Both the position numbers and the translations under genes were made by a program. The notes under the pieces were generated by a model. It saw only the letters and a list, made by a program, of their open reading frames with translations, made no database searches and had not been told where the DNA came from. DNA of 45,061 bases from Actinomycetota bacterium (GTDB lineage: Bacteria > Actinomycetota > AC-67): contig JBBDRM010000012.1 in assembly GCA_040905475.1 (NCBI GenBank), positions 1-45,061 of the forward strand, read 5' to 3'. Positions 34,469 to 43,871 of this stretch are shown here, in pieces. Positions within the stretch are counted from its first letter, which is position 1; the number at the start of each line of letters is the position of its first letter.

Positions 34469-34852
34469 GTGCGCGTCCCCGAGAAGATCGGGACCGTCTA
34501 CCGCGGTGGCCAGGGCCAGTGGTCCTGGGCGTTCCATCGCATCACCGGTGTCGCCGTCTTCCTGTTCCTTCTGGCCCATATCGTCGACACGGCTCTCGTC
34601 GGATGGGGGCCCGAGCTCTACAACCGCGTGGTGGCCGTCTATCACAACCCGATCATCCGGCTGATGGAGATCGCGCTCGCCGGGCTGGTGCTCTTCCACG
34701 CGCTGAACGGCCTCAAGATCATCGCGATCGACTTCTTCCCGAAGCTCTCGGACCGCCACAAAGAGCTGTTCGGGATCGTCCTCGGCCTGTACATCATCCT
34801 CATGATCCCCGCGCTCTACTTCATGGGCCGCGGCTTCTTCCGGAGCCTGTAG
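34469..34852 (+). CDS. sdhC: Succinate dehydrogenase cytochrome b subunit
   Basis: The 127-residue membrane subunit has three hydrophobic segments (about 20-45, 62-82, 98-120). It carries the SdhC pattern [24 protein letters not shown], and [15 protein letters not shown] around the second helix; histidines in these helices ligate haem b. The GTG at 34469 was preferred because the purine-rich GGGGGGGAAAGG stands just before it and the family start ([11 protein letters not shown]) follows. A longer start at 34442 is less likely. It heads sdhC-sdhD-sdhA-CADD-sdhB. Confidence 0.9.
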   Translation: MRVPEKIGTVYRGGQGQWSWAFHRITGVAVFLFLLAHIVDTALVGWGPELYNRVVAVYHNPIIRLMEIALAGLVLFHALNGLKIIAIDFFPKLSDRHKELFGIVLGLYIILMIPALYFMGRGFFRSL

Positions 34853-35296
34853 ATGGCCGTCACGACCCGCCCTACAGCGCCACGCGAGCGTCGCTCCGCA
34901 TACGCGCGGCCCCGGCCGGGCTCGGGGAGCATGGAGCTCTGGACCTGGTTCTTCATGCGGATCTCGGGGATGATCCTGGTCGTCCTGGTGCTCGGCCACT
35001 TCACCATCGTGCACATCCTGGGCGAGGGCGTGGATCGCGTGGACTTCGCGTTCGTGTCGGGCCGGTGGTCGAGCCCGTTCTGGCAGACCTGGGACTGGAC
35101 GATGCTGTTCCTCGGCATGCTGCACGGGGCGAACGGCATGAAGGTCGTCATCGAGGACTACGTGCGCCGCCCCGGCCCGCGCGCGGCGCTGAAGAGCGCT
35201 CTCTACATGGTCACGTTCATCCTGATCCTGCTCGGGACGCTCGTGATCCTCACCTTCGATCCGGCCAAGGGCCGCTCGGCGGTGCTCGGCGGATGA
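34853..35296 (+). CDS. sdhD: Succinate dehydrogenase membrane anchor subunit
   Basis: The 147-residue protein has a basic N-terminal arm (to about 25) and three membrane segments. The haem/quinone-site pattern includes [22 protein letters not shown] and [20 protein letters not shown]. Its ATG directly abuts the sdhC stop (TAGATG), and its stop overlaps the sdhA start by 4 bp (ATGA), so the three are translationally coupled. With SdhC it anchors the flavoprotein and iron-sulfur subunits and passes electrons to the quinone pool. Confidence 0.88.
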   Translation: MAVTTRPTAPRERRSAYARPRPGSGSMELWTWFFMRISGMILVVLVLGHFTIVHILGEGVDRVDFAFVSGRWSSPFWQTWDWTMLFLGMLHGANGMKVVIEDYVRRPGPRAALKSALYMVTFILILLGTLVILTFDPAKGRSAVLGG

Positions 35297-37029
35297 CGAC
35301 GTTCCACACCTACGACGCGGTGATCGTCGGCGCCGGGGGCGCCGGGATGCGGGCAGCCTTGGAGGCGTCGCGGGACGTCCGCACCGCCGTCATCTCGAAG
35401 CTGTATCCGACGCGCTCGCACACCGGCGCGGCGCAGGGCGGCATGTGCGCGGCGCTCGCGAACGTCGAAGAGGATTCCTGGGAGTGGCACGTCTACGACA
35501 CCGTCAAGGGCGGCGACTTCCTCGTCGATCAGGACGCCGCCGAGATCATGGCCAAGGAGGCGATCGACGCTGTTCTCGATCTGGAGCGGTGGGGGTTGCC
35601 GTTCAACCGCACACCGGACGGGAAGATCGACCAGCGGCGGTTCGGGGGCCACACCCGCAATCACGGTGAAGGCCCGGTGCGCCGAGCCGCGTACGCGGCC
35701 GATCGCACCGGCCACATGATCCTCCAAACGCTTTACCAGCAGTGCATCAAGCACGACGTCCAGTTCTTCAACGAGTTCTACGTCCTCGACCTCCTCATGG
35801 CGGACGACCGCGTGGCAGGCCTGGTGGCCTACGAGCTCTCGACGGGCGAGCTGCACGTGTTCCGCGCCAAGACCGTGCTGTTCGCGACCGGCGGCTACGG
35901 GCGCATGTTCCGGGTCACGTCGAACGCGCACGCACTCACCGGCGACGGCCCTGCGGTCGTGCTCCGGCGCGGCTTCCCGCTCGAGGACATGGAGTTCTTC
36001 CAGTTCCACCCCACCGGTGTCTACGGGATCGGCATCCTGCTGTCCGAGGCGGCGCGGGGTGAAGGCGGGATCCTTCGCAACTCGGAGGGCGAGCGGTTCA
36101 TGGAGCGCTACGCCCCGACCATCAAGGACCTCGCGCCGCGCGACATGGTCTCACGTGCGATATTCGTCGAGATCCGCGAGGGCCGGGGGCTGGGGCCGAA
36201 GAAGGACTACGTGCTCCTTCACGTCGATCACCTCGACCCCAAGGTGGTCGAGGAGAAGCTCCCCGACATCACCGAGTTCGCGCGGATCTACCTCGGCGTC
36301 GAGCCGCTGAAGGAAGGCGTGCCGATCCAGCCGACGGCCCACTACGCCATGGGCGGCATCCCGACCACGATCGACGCCCAGGTGATCGCCGACGAAGCCA
36401 ACACGCCGGTGCCCGGCCTCTACGCCGCCGGTGAATGCGCCTGCGTCTCGGTGCACGGCGCCAACCGCTTGGGCACCAACTCCCTGCTCGACATCAACGT
36501 GTTCGGGCGGCGCGGCGGCGTGGCGATGGCCGAGGAGGCGCAGCGGCTCGACCACGCGCCGCTGGGCGACGAGCCCGAGCGGGACGTGAAGCGGATGCTG
36601 AACGAGCTGCTCGAGCGGACCCGGCTCGAGTCGGCCGGCGGGCTCCGCGACGAGCTGCAGCGGTCGATGGACGAAAACGCCGGCGTCTACCGGACCGAGA
36701 CGGGCCTGCGCGAGCAGGAAGATCTGTTGGCGCGCTTCCAGGAGCGCTTCGAGCTCGGCGTCGGAGTGCACGACAAGGGCCGCTCCTACAACACCGACCT
36801 CATGGAGACCGTCGAGCTCGGCTTCCTGCTGGATCTGGCGCAGACCCTCGTTCACGCCGCGCGTGCGCGCACGGAGAGCAGGGGAGGACACTCGCGAGAG
36901 GACTACCCGGCGCGCGACGACGTCAACTGGCTGAAACACTCGCTCGCCTGGAAGACCAACGGCACCATCAAGCTCTCGTACAAGCCGGTTACGATCACCC
37001 GGTACGAGCCGGTCGAGCGGAAGTACTAG
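35293..37029 (+). CDS. sdhA: Succinate dehydrogenase flavoprotein subunit
   Basis: The 578-residue protein has the FAD-binding [15 protein letters not shown], the covalent-flavin histidine region [14 protein letters not shown], the active-site [10 protein letters not shown]-like segment and [28 protein letters not shown] and a C-terminal helical domain are also present. It oxidises succinate to fumarate in complex II of the TCA cycle. The ATG overlaps the sdhD stop. Ten bases after its stop comes a CADD-like gene where sdhB would be expected. Confidence 0.97.
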   Translation: MTTFHTYDAVIVGAGGAGMRAALEASRDVRTAVISKLYPTRSHTGAAQGGMCAALANVEEDSWEWHVYDTVKGGDFLVDQDAAEIMAKEAIDAVLDLERWGLPFNRTPDGKIDQRRFGGHTRNHGEGPVRRAAYAADRTGHMILQTLYQQCIKHDVQFFNEFYVLDLLMADDRVAGLVAYELSTGELHVFRAKTVLFATGGYGRMFRVTSNAHALTGDGPAVVLRRGFPLEDMEFFQFHPTGVYGIGILLSEAARGEGGILRNSEGERFMERYAPTIKDLAPRDMVSRAIFVEIREGRGLGPKKDYVLLHVDHLDPKVVEEKLPDITEFARIYLGVEPLKEGVPIQPTAHYAMGGIPTTIDAQVIADEANTPVPGLYAAGECACVSVHGANRLGTNSLLDINVFGRRGGVAMAEEAQRLDHAPLGDEPERDVKRMLNELLERTRLESAGGLRDELQRSMDENAGVYRTETGLREQEDLLARFQERFELGVGVHDKGRSYNTDLMETVELGFLLDLAQTLVHAARARTESRGGHSREDYPARDDVNWLKHSLAWKTNGTIKLSYKPVTITRYEPVERKY

Positions 37030-37038
37030 GAGGGGAAG

Positions 37039-37710
37039 ATGGGTTGGACACGTGAGATCGACGCCCTCGTCGAGCGCAAGCATCTGTTGAAGCACCCGTT
37101 CTACACGGCGTGGACCAACGGCACGCTCTCGATGGAAGCGCTCCGCGGCTACGCCGGCCAGTACTACCGCCACGTGCTCTCCTTCCCGACGTACCTGTCG
37201 GCGGTGCATTCCGAGACGCCGGACCTCGAGACGCGGCAGTACCTGCTCGAGAACCTGATCGACGAGGAGCGCGGCTCCGAGAACCACCCCGAGCTGTGGC
37301 TCCGGTTCGCCGAAGGGATCGGGTGCCGGCGCGAGGACGTCCGCGCCGCGGCGCCGCTTCCCGAGACGGCCGCCTGCGACGAGACGTTCCGTCGCGTCGC
37401 CACATCCGGTGTCGCGGCCGGCCTCGCCTCGCTCTACGCGTACGAGTCGATGGTGCCGGCGGTTGCCGAGTCGAAGATCGACGGCCTGAAGCGCCACTAC
37501 AGCATCGACGACCAGGCGACGCTCCGCTTCTTCACCGTCCACCTCGAGGTCGACGAATGGCACGCGGACATGGCGCGGGACCTGCTCGAGCGTACGGCTC
37601 CGGCAGACCGGCGGGCCGCCGCGGTGCAGGCCGCCTCCGAAGGCCTGGACGCCCTCTGGAGTCTGCTCGACGGCGTGACGCGAGTGTGGTGCCCGGAGGT
37701 GGCGGCCTAA
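37039..37710 (+). CDS. CADD/PqqC-like haem-oxygenase-fold di-metal protein inside the sdh operon
   Basis: The 223-residue protein follows Chlamydia CADD, a self-sacrificing para-aminobenzoate synthase, along its length. The six metal ligands known for CADD have equivalents: Glu76 (LIDEERG), His83 (ENHPELW), Glu136 (YAYESMVP), and His168, Asp172 and His175 (HLEVDEWH). The tyrosine CADD consumes to make the product corresponds to Tyr22 (HPFYTAW), and its conserved lysine to Lys146 (ESKIDGL). AGGAGGGG precedes the ATG. It starts 10 bp after sdhA and ends 2 bp before sdhB, so it is fully within the operon. A folate-precursor role is by homology; TenA-like proteins are the alternative. Confidence 0.85.
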   Translation: MGWTREIDALVERKHLLKHPFYTAWTNGTLSMEALRGYAGQYYRHVLSFPTYLSAVHSETPDLETRQYLLENLIDEERGSENHPELWLRFAEGIGCRREDVRAAAPLPETAACDETFRRVATSGVAAGLASLYAYESMVPAVAESKIDGLKRHYSIDDQATLRFFTVHLEVDEWHADMARDLLERTAPADRRAAAVQAASEGLDALWSLLDGVTRVWCPEVAA

Positions 37711-37712
37711 CC

Positions 37713-38432
37713 GTGGCGCGCAAGCGCAAGGAGGGCGCGCTCGTCCTCAAGGTCCTTCGGTTCAACCCGGATGCGGACGACGATTCCCACTGGGAGTCCT
37801 ACACCGTCCCGTACGAGCCGATGGACCGCGTGCTCGATGCCCTCCATCACGTGAAGTGGTACGTGGACGGGACGCTGAGCTTCCGCCGTTCCTGCGCGCA
37901 CGGCATCTGCGGGTCGGACGCGATGCTCATCAACGGGAAGAACATGCTCGCGTGCAAGGTGCTGATCAAGGACCTGAAACAACCCATCACCGTAGAGCCG
38001 ATCCGCGGGATGAAGGTCGAGAAGGATCTCATCGTCGACATGGAGCCGTTCTTCGACTCGTACCGTTCGATGCTCCCTTACCTGATCAACGACGATCCAG
38101 CTCCCGAGCGCGAGCGGCTCCAGTCGCCCGAGGAGCGCGAGCGGTACGACGACACGACCAAATGCATCCTGTGCGCAGCGTGTACGACGTCCTGCCCCGT
38201 GTACTGGTCGAACGATGAGTACTTCGGGCCGGCGGCCATCGTCAACGCGCACCGGTTCGTGTTCGACTCTCGAGACCACGGCGCCGAGGATCGGCTGCGC
38301 ATCCTCGCGGAGAAGGAAGGCGCCTTCCGCTGCCGGACGACGTTCAACTGCACCGACGCATGCCCGCGCGGGATCCACGTGACACGCGCGATCCAGGAAG
38401 TGAAGCAGCAGATCCTGTTCCGAAAGATCTGA
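37713..38432 (+). CDS. sdhB: Succinate dehydrogenase iron-sulfur subunit
   Basis: The 239-residue protein has the [2Fe-2S] ligands CAHGICGSDAM with a further Cys in NMLACK. The two C-terminal cluster motifs are CILCAACTTSCP and CRTTFNCTDACPRG. It carries electrons from SdhA to the membrane quinone site. The GTG at 37713 is 2 bp after the CADD-like stop, with GGAGGTG upstream. It ends 7 bp before the convergent trpS stop. Confidence 0.96.
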   Translation: MARKRKEGALVLKVLRFNPDADDDSHWESYTVPYEPMDRVLDALHHVKWYVDGTLSFRRSCAHGICGSDAMLINGKNMLACKVLIKDLKQPITVEPIRGMKVEKDLIVDMEPFFDSYRSMLPYLINDDPAPERERLQSPEERERYDDTTKCILCAACTTSCPVYWSNDEYFGPAAIVNAHRFVFDSRDHGAEDRLRILAEKEGAFRCRTTFNCTDACPRGIHVTRAIQEVKQQILFRKI

Positions 38433-38439
38433 GCGTTCG

Positions 38440-39441
38440 TTACCGCCCGTCGCTCCGCGGAAGGAACCCGACCCGGTCGTACGCCGTCGCCAACGTCTTC
38501 GAGGCGACGACGTGCGCCTTCTCGGCGCCGATCTCGAGCAGGCGGGCGAGCTCCGCGGGGTCGTTCTGGAGATCCGTGTAACGCTTCTGGATCGGGTCGA
38601 GGAACGCGATCAACGCGTCGGCGAGCCCGCCCTTGAGCTCCGCGTACCCCTTCCCCGCGAGTTCCTGCTCGAGCTCGGCGATCGTCCTTCCGGACGCGAC
38701 CGAGTAGATCGTGAGCAGGTTGGTGATCGCCGGGCGGTCGGGGCTCGCGACGACGTCGCGGCCCGAGTCGGTGACGGCGGTCTTGATCTTCTTGCGGATC
38801 TCATCGGGCGTGTCGCTCAACTTGACCGTCCCCCGCGGCGAATCCGCCGACTTCGACATCTTCGCGGCCGGGTTCTGGAGATCGAGGATCTTGGCGCCGA
38901 CCTTCGGGATCGTCGGCTGCGGCACGACGAACGTCTCGCCGAACCTCGCGTTGAAGCGCTGGGCGATGTCGCGGGTCAGCTCGATGTGCTGGCGCTGGTC
39001 CTCCCCAACCGGGACCTCGTCCGCCTGGTAGATCAGGATGTCGGCAGCCTGAAGGACGGGGTAGGTGAAGTACCCCACGCTGACGTTGCCTTCCTTCTGC
39101 TTCGCGGCCTTGTCTTTGAACTGCGTCATGCGTTTGAGCTCGCCGAAGGTAGCGACGCACTCGAGCACCCAACCGAGCCGCGGATGCTCCGGCACGTGCG
39201 ACTGAACGAAGAGCGTCGCCCGCTCGGGATCGATGCCGCTCGCGATCAACGTCGCCGCGAGGTCGAGCGTCGCCTCTCGCAGCGTCTTCGGATCTTGCGG
39301 CACGGTTATCGCGTGGAGGTCGACGATGCAGTAGAAGCAGTCTTTCTCGTCCTGCTGCGCAGCCCAATGTTGGAGCGCGCCGATGTAGTTCCCGAGGTGC
39401 ACCTCGCCCGACGGCTGGATGCCCGACAGGATGCGCTTCAC
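38440..39441 (-). CDS. trpS: Tryptophanyl-tRNA synthetase
   Basis: The 333-residue class I synthetase has the ATP-binding PSGEVHLGNYIGA (HIGH-like) and AKMSKSADSPRG (KMSKS) motifs, and the conserved VPVGEDQRQHIELTRDIA. It charges tRNA-Trp. The GTG at 39441 was chosen because it begins MKRILSGIQPSG and follows GTAGGAGCG. The frame extends upstream into the fumarase gene but without homology. It lies 5 bp after the fumarase beta subunit, so it is probably transcribed with the fumarase operon. Confidence 0.96.
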   Translation of the reverse strand: MKRILSGIQPSGEVHLGNYIGALQHWAAQQDEKDCFYCIVDLHAITVPQDPKTLREATLDLAATLIASGIDPERATLFVQSHVPEHPRLGWVLECVATFGELKRMTQFKDKAAKQKEGNVSVGYFTYPVLQAADILIYQADEVPVGEDQRQHIELTRDIAQRFNARFGETFVVPQPTIPKVGAKILDLQNPAAKMSKSADSPRGTVKLSDTPDEIRKKIKTAVTDSGRDVVASPDRPAITNLLTIYSVASGRTIAELEQELAGKGYAELKGGLADALIAFLDPIQKRYTDLQNDPAELARLLEIGAEKAHVVASKTLATAYDRVGFLPRSDGR

Positions 39442-39446
39442 CGCTC

Positions 39447-40067
39447 CTACCCTCCTCCCAGCTCGCTCGAGGCTTGCGAGGTGCCCGGCGAGGACGACTT
39501 CCGCCACGGTTCTGCGACCGTCGCGTAATGGTCGGCACCATAGCAATCGTTCACGACCCAGGCGGGGAAATCCTCGAGCTCCAGCTCGAAGATGGCCTCG
39601 GGCCCGAGCTCATCGAACGCGGCGACGCGCGCCTGCTTGACCGTGCGGCTCGCGAGCGCGCCGGCGCCGCCGAGCGCAGCGAGGTAACAGGCGGTGTGCT
39701 TCTGGAACTCGGGGCGCAGCGCCTCGCCGCGGCCGCCCTTTCCGACGGCCGCCTTGAGTCCGAGCTCGAGCAGCGGAGGCGTGTAGCGATCCATCCTCCC
39801 TGCGGTCGTCGGCCCGGCCGCGCCGATCACGGCGCCCGGTCGCGCCGGAGTCGGGCCGACGTAGTAGACGATCTGACCGGCGAGATCGACGGGGAGCTGA
39901 TCGCCGCGGTCGAGCATCTCGATCAGGCGTTTGTGTGCCGCGTCCCGCGCGCCGTAGACGCGGCCGAAGATGCGCACACGGTCGCCGGCACGCAGCGCCC
40001 GGACGTCGTCGTCGGAGAGGGGCGCCTCGACGCGCTTCAGTCCGCCGGGCAGCTCCGAGACCGGCAC
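39447..40067 (-). CDS. Class I fumarate hydratase, beta subunit
   Basis: The 206-residue protein matches the C-terminal (swivelling) domain of class I fumarase: VYGARDAAHKRL, IVYYVGPTPARPGAVIGAAGPTTAGRMD and KGGRGE, followed by AFDELGPEAIFELELEDFPAWVVND. With the alpha subunit it forms a two-subunit enzyme, as in many archaea and thermophilic bacteria, instead of the fused FumA/FumB of E. coli. The GTG at 40067 lies 1 bp after the alpha-subunit stop. Its C-terminal extension after YATVAEPWRK is short and Ser/Gly-rich. Confidence 0.93.
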   Translation of the reverse strand: MPVSELPGGLKRVEAPLSDDDVRALRAGDRVRIFGRVYGARDAAHKRLIEMLDRGDQLPVDLAGQIVYYVGPTPARPGAVIGAAGPTTAGRMDRYTPPLLELGLKAAVGKGGRGEALRPEFQKHTACYLAALGGAGALASRTVKQARVAAFDELGPEAIFELELEDFPAWVVNDCYGADHYATVAEPWRKSSSPGTSQASSELGGG

Positions 40068-40068
40068 G

Positions 40069-40917
40069 CTAGACCTCCACGTGCCCGGCGCGGTGCGCGT
40101 GGCACTCCATGTTGACGGCGACGGGGAGCGAGGCGATGTGGGTCGGCGCCGACTCGACGTGCACGGCGAGGACGGTCTGCGTGCCGCCGAGCGCCTCGGG
40201 GCCTAGGCCGAGAGCGTTCGCGCCGTCCAGTAGCTCCCGCTCGAACGCGGCCCAGCGGGGATCGGGGTTCGGGTCCCCGACACGTCTCGTCAGCGCGCGC
40301 TTCGCCAAGTGCGCGACGCCCTCGAAGTTGCCGCCGACGCCGACGCCGACGATGCCGGGCGGACATGCGTTGGGGCCCGAGCGCTCGACGGTATCGAGAA
40401 CGAATGCCCGGACACCTTCGATGCCGTCGGACGGCTTGAGCATCGCGAGGCGGCTCATGTTCTCGCTTCCGGCGCCCTTCGCGTCCACGGTGATCCGAAC
40501 GCGATCGCCGGGCACGACACGGGTGTGGACGACCGCCGGGGTGTTGTCGCCGGAGTTCTTTCGCTCGAACAATGGATCGGCCACGATCGAGCCGCGGAGA
40601 AAGCCTTCCGTGTAACCACGGGCGACGCCCTCGTTGATCGCCGCCTCCAGCGCTCCGCCGACCAGATGCACGTCCTGCCCGACCTCGACGAACACCACGG
40701 TCGTTCCGGTGTCCTGACAGTACGGTACTTCGCCCTCCGCGGCGATCTCCGTGTTGGCGATCAACTGATCGAGTATCTCGCGTCCGATCGGCGATTCCTC
40801 GAGTTCTCGGGCGCGCTTCACCGCTGCCTTCATGTCGGGCGACATGCGGTAGCAGATGTCGATACAGAGCTTCGCTAGTGCGCCGGCGATCTCGTCGACG
40901 TGTAGCTCGCGGACCAC
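40069..40917 (-). CDS. Class I fumarate hydratase, alpha subunit
   Basis: The 282-residue protein carries the three cysteines that hold the catalytic [4Fe-4S] cluster (PYCQDTG, PNACPPGIVG, MECHAHRAG), with KNSGDNTPAVVH and GSENMSRLAMLKPSDG. It hydrates fumarate to malate in the TCA cycle; the cluster makes it oxygen-sensitive. The GTG at 40917 was chosen as the longest consistent start. It is 59 bp after mdh on the same strand, giving the run mdh, fumarase alpha, fumarase beta, trpS. Confidence 0.94.
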   Translation of the reverse strand: MVRELHVDEIAGALAKLCIDICYRMSPDMKAAVKRARELEESPIGREILDQLIANTEIAAEGEVPYCQDTGTTVVFVEVGQDVHLVGGALEAAINEGVARGYTEGFLRGSIVADPLFERKNSGDNTPAVVHTRVVPGDRVRITVDAKGAGSENMSRLAMLKPSDGIEGVRAFVLDTVERSGPNACPPGIVGVGVGGNFEGVAHLAKRALTRRVGDPNPDPRWAAFERELLDGANALGLGPEALGGTQTVLAVHVESAPTHIASLPVAVNMECHAHRAGHVEV

Positions 40918-40976
40918 CCGGTCAGTCTAGCCGTGCGGGCGCAGGATGGGATCCAGCGCTCGCGCGGGAGCTACAA

Positions 40977-41909
40977 CTACCCAGCCAGTTTGGCGACGTC
41001 GGCGCACTTCGTCCGCACGGCCTCGGCTGCCTCCCGGAGCGCGGCGACCTCGTCGTCGGCCAGGGGCAGTTCCACGACCTCCTGCACACCCCCGGCGCCG
41101 AGCTTGGCCGGCACGCCGAGGTAGACGCCTTCGACGCCGTACTGACCGGTGAGCCAGGCGCAGGCAGGCATGATCGCCCCCGAGTCCTGGGCGACCGCAG
41201 CGACCATCGCGACGGCCGCCGACGACGGCGCGTAGTACGCGCTGCCGGTCTTGAGCAGTGCGACGATCTCGGCGCCGCCGTCGCGGGTCCGCTGCACGAC
41301 GCGCTCGATCGTGCCGGCGTCGGCCAGCTCCGTGAGCGGCTTCCCCTTGACCGTCACCCGGCTCGGCACCGGCACCATCGTCTCTCCGTGCGAGCCGAGC
41401 GTGATCGCTTCGACGTCCAGAGGAGAGACGCCGAGCTCCTCCGCGACGAAGTGCTTGAAGCGCGCGGTGTCGAGCATGCCCGCTTGTCCGAGCACGCGTT
41501 CGGCCGGGAAGCCCGACACCTCGCGGAAGAGGTAGGTCATCTCGTCGAGCGGGTTCGTGACCACGATCACGACCGCGTCGGGAGAGCTGGGACAGAACTG
41601 CTCCGCCACGCTTCGGATGATCTTCGCGTTGACTTCGAGCAGGTCCATGCGGCTCATGCCCGGCTTGCGCGGAAGCCCGGCCGTCACCACGCAGATGCTC
41701 GACCCGGCCGTCTCGTCATAGGTGTTGGTCCCGGTCACGCGGGTCTCGAACGCTTCGATCGGACGGGACTGCATCATGTCGAGCGCGAGCCCCTGTGGCA
41801 GGCTTTCGACGATGTCGGTCATCACGACCTCGTCGCAGATCCCCTTCTCGGCGATGCGCTGGACGGTGGTGGAACCGTACTTACCTGCTCCGACGACGGT
41901 GATCTTCAT
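40977..41909 (-). CDS. mdh: Malate dehydrogenase (lactate-dehydrogenase-like type)
   Basis: The 310-residue enzyme has the NAD-binding MKITVVGAGKYGSTTV and TDIVESLPQG with the discriminating Asp. The substrate arginine loop is GLPRKPGMSRMDLL. VTNPLDEMTY and GSHGETMVP contain the substrate-binding and catalytic residues. It interconverts malate and oxaloacetate. The ATG at 41909 starts the fold and follows AAGGGA; an in-frame start 30 bp upstream is less likely. It leads the fumarase-trpS gene run. Confidence 0.95.
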   Translation of the reverse strand: MKITVVGAGKYGSTTVQRIAEKGICDEVVMTDIVESLPQGLALDMMQSRPIEAFETRVTGTNTYDETAGSSICVVTAGLPRKPGMSRMDLLEVNAKIIRSVAEQFCPSSPDAVVIVVTNPLDEMTYLFREVSGFPAERVLGQAGMLDTARFKHFVAEELGVSPLDVEAITLGSHGETMVPVPSRVTVKGKPLTELADAGTIERVVQRTRDGGAEIVALLKTGSAYYAPSSAAVAMVAAVAQDSGAIMPACAWLTGQYGVEGVYLGVPAKLGAGGVQEVVELPLADDEVAALREAAEAVRTKCADVAKLAG

Positions 41910-42226
41910 GACGTCCCTTCCATAGGCGCGAGCGCCCATCGTATTGACCGCGCGTGGAGTCCCTCAAGACGATGGAGGACGCCGTGGCTCGCTCCGAGGT
42001 CGGCGACGGTGATGCCTCGCTCCGGCTGATCCTGGACGCCGCCGAGCGCCGGGATCCACGCTGCGACGCGGTTGGCCTCGTACCCGGGCCGGAGGAATCG
42101 CTACGTGCCCTAGGTAGAACAGGTCGACGTGATGATCGCCCTATCCCAGTCCCTTGGCGGTCCGTCGAGATGCGCCGAGCGAGTACATATCCGTGAAGCC
42201 ACGGAGTGTGCAGAAGTACGGTTCGG
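41910..42226. other. 317-bp intergenic stretch upstream of mdh
   Basis: This gap lies between mdh and the VOC gene, both on the minus strand. An 80-codon plus-strand ORF from a GTG at 41954 to 42196 has no good ribosome-binding site and no recognisable product. It is probably spurious. A TTGACC at 41944-41949 has no matching -10 at the right distance. The mdh promoter presumably lies here. I see no RNA gene or repeat. Confidence 0.5.
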
Positions 42227-42706
42227 TCAGGTCACCCGGCCGGTTCCGAGGTCCAGGCGCTTCGGCGGCCGGTGCGCCGCCTCCATCCCGCGGGAGACCT
42301 CCCACAGGACCCCGAGCTCGTCGCGGAACTTGAACGTGTCTGAATCGCCCTCGTGCTCGCGTAATCCGAGCGCACGCACCCGGTCGCGGATGCGCTTGAA
42401 CTCGGCGTCGCCGGTGCCGAGGCCGACGTGATTCAGCGGGCCGCCCTTCCCCGGCGAGGGTTCGTCGGCCGCGATGATCGTCACCACGCCGGCGCGGAGG
42501 AACGACGCCTCGACCCGCAGCCCGCGCCGGCGGATCTGGTCCCAGGTTGCGTCGGCGTCGATCGCAACCCACGTCCCATGATGGGTCGTCGCGCGGAACA
42601 GCACGGTCGCGCCGAACAGATCGCCGTAGTGGCTCTCCGCCCGCTCGATACGCGCGGTGAAGACGGCGACGTGGTCGACGCCGAGGATGCCAGACGTCTT
42701 CGCCAC
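42227..42706 (-). CDS. VOC family protein, hydroxyphenylpyruvate-dioxygenase-like fold
   Basis: The 159-residue protein has two VOC halves: GVDHVAVFTARIERAESHYGDLFGA, then LNHVGLGTGDAEFKRIRDRV and FKFRDELGVLWEVSR. His ligands at the start of each half (DHVAV, NHVGL) and the Glu in LWEVSR fit a metal site. The GTG at 42706 was preferred because AGAGG precedes it and homology starts right after. It lies upstream of mdh on the same strand but 317 bp away. Function unknown. Confidence 0.8.
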   Translation of the reverse strand: MAKTSGILGVDHVAVFTARIERAESHYGDLFGATVLFRATTHHGTWVAIDADATWDQIRRRGLRVEASFLRAGVVTIIAADEPSPGKGGPLNHVGLGTGDAEFKRIRDRVRALGLREHEGDSDTFKFRDELGVLWEVSRGMEAAHRPPKRLDLGTGRVT

Positions 42707-42800
42707 GAGTGCCTCTCGCCCTCTCACGTCGGTTTCGCGCCGTTCTGCTTCGATGCGTTCGGCAAGTGTGACCTAAAACGCGTCCGGAACGCACGTCTTC

Positions 42801-42813
42801 GGGCCAAACTTCG
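42801..42813 (+). repeat. Left copy of a 13-bp direct repeat flanking the AbiEi/DUF559 gene
   Basis: GGGCCAAACTTCG occurs here and, with one mismatch (GGGCCAGACTTCG), at 43872-43884. The two copies have the same orientation and flank the 954-bp gene between them. They could be boundaries of an inserted unit or a chance match. Confidence 0.4.
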
Positions 42814-42888
42814 GGGCGGCCGCGATCGGGTCCATCAGGTCACCATCCCGTGCCACGTTGCCGGCCCCGTCATACAGTCGGCCGCCCG

Positions 42889-43842
42889 ATGGTTCCGATG
42901 CCAGGTCACGTCCCGACGAGCCTCGCCGCCTGCGCCACGCTCGCCGCGACACAGCACGGGACGATCGCCCGAGCTCAGGCTATCGCGGCCGGCGTCTCTC
43001 TCGAAACGGTACGGCGCCTCGTCCGAGCCGAGCGCTGGAGGAGGCTCCGCCCAGGCGTGTATGGCCTGTGCCTGCCGCGAGATCCTACCGAGATCTGGAG
43101 ACAGAAGCTTTTCGCGAGCATGCTTTGGCTTGGGACCGGAGCGGCAGCCTCGCACAGGGCCGCGTCCATCGTGTGGGGCCTCGATGGGCTTGAGTCCGCG
43201 CCGGTCGAGCTGACGACCTCGGGACGGCGACGAGCCTCCGACCCGGGGCTCGTCGTGCATCGGGCCCGGGCTTGGCGGCCCGGCGACATCACGATCCGAG
43301 GTGCGTTCCGTGTGACGTCCGTCCCCAAGACAGTTCTGGACCTCTGCGGGGTCGTCAGACCCTCAGTGGTGGAGCTCGCGATCGAGTCGGCGTTGCGCCG
43401 GCGTCTCACGACCCGCGGCCAGCTCGAGGACGCACTCGAGCGATCCGCCGTCACGGTCATCGGCCGCGGGATCCTGCGCGAGCTCCTCGGCGACCTGCCC
43501 TCATCGGCCACAGAGAGCACGCTCGAGACGATCGTGTGGCGACTGCTCGTCGACGAAGGCCTGCGACCGGTTCGCCAGTACGAGGTTCGCACGGAAGACG
43601 GCCGGTTCGTCGCCCGGGTGGATTTCGCGTATCCCGCGGTACGCGTCGCCGTCGAGGCCGACGGCCGTCGATTCCACTCGGCGAAGGCCGACTGGAGTCG
43701 CGATCTCTTTCGCTCGAACGCCCTCACGAGTCTGGGATGGGTCGTCTACCGGGTGACGTGGGACGATGCGACGAAGCGACCACGGCGCGTCGCCGCCGAC
43801 GTGCGCGCGCTCCTCGCACGACGTGCGCGACCAGAACCTTGA
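42889..43842 (+). CDS. AbiEi-type winged helix plus DUF559 nuclease-like protein
   Basis: The 317-residue protein starts with an AbiEi_4-like winged-helix domain (about 8-60: AATQHGTIARAQAIAAGVS, RRLRPGVYGL). A middle region (SHRAASIVWGLDG, PKTVLDLC) and a C-terminal DUF559 domain of the PD-(D/E)XK/Vsr-like fold (about 225-310) follow. The acidic residues of RVDFAYP and VAVEADGRRFH, and the LTSLGWVVYRVTWDD strand, fit the nuclease core. These proteins are widespread in actinobacteria, usually without the AbiEii toxin, and of unknown function. The ATG at 42889 was chosen; 42898 is possible. No partner toxin is present. Confidence 0.85.
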   Translation: MVPMPGHVPTSLAACATLAATQHGTIARAQAIAAGVSLETVRRLVRAERWRRLRPGVYGLCLPRDPTEIWRQKLFASMLWLGTGAAASHRAASIVWGLDGLESAPVELTTSGRRRASDPGLVVHRARAWRPGDITIRGAFRVTSVPKTVLDLCGVVRPSVVELAIESALRRRLTTRGQLEDALERSAVTVIGRGILRELLGDLPSSATESTLETIVWRLLVDEGLRPVRQYEVRTEDGRFVARVDFAYPAVRVAVEADGRRFHSAKADWSRDLFRSNALTSLGWVVYRVTWDDATKRPRRVAADVRALLARRARPEP

Positions 43843-43871
43843 CCCGAACGTGGTGTTTCGAGTCGGGTTTT

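Noticed and set aside
41954-42196. 80-codon ORF upstream of mdh
   Set aside because: GTG start, no ribosome-binding site, no recognisable product; treated as intergenic.
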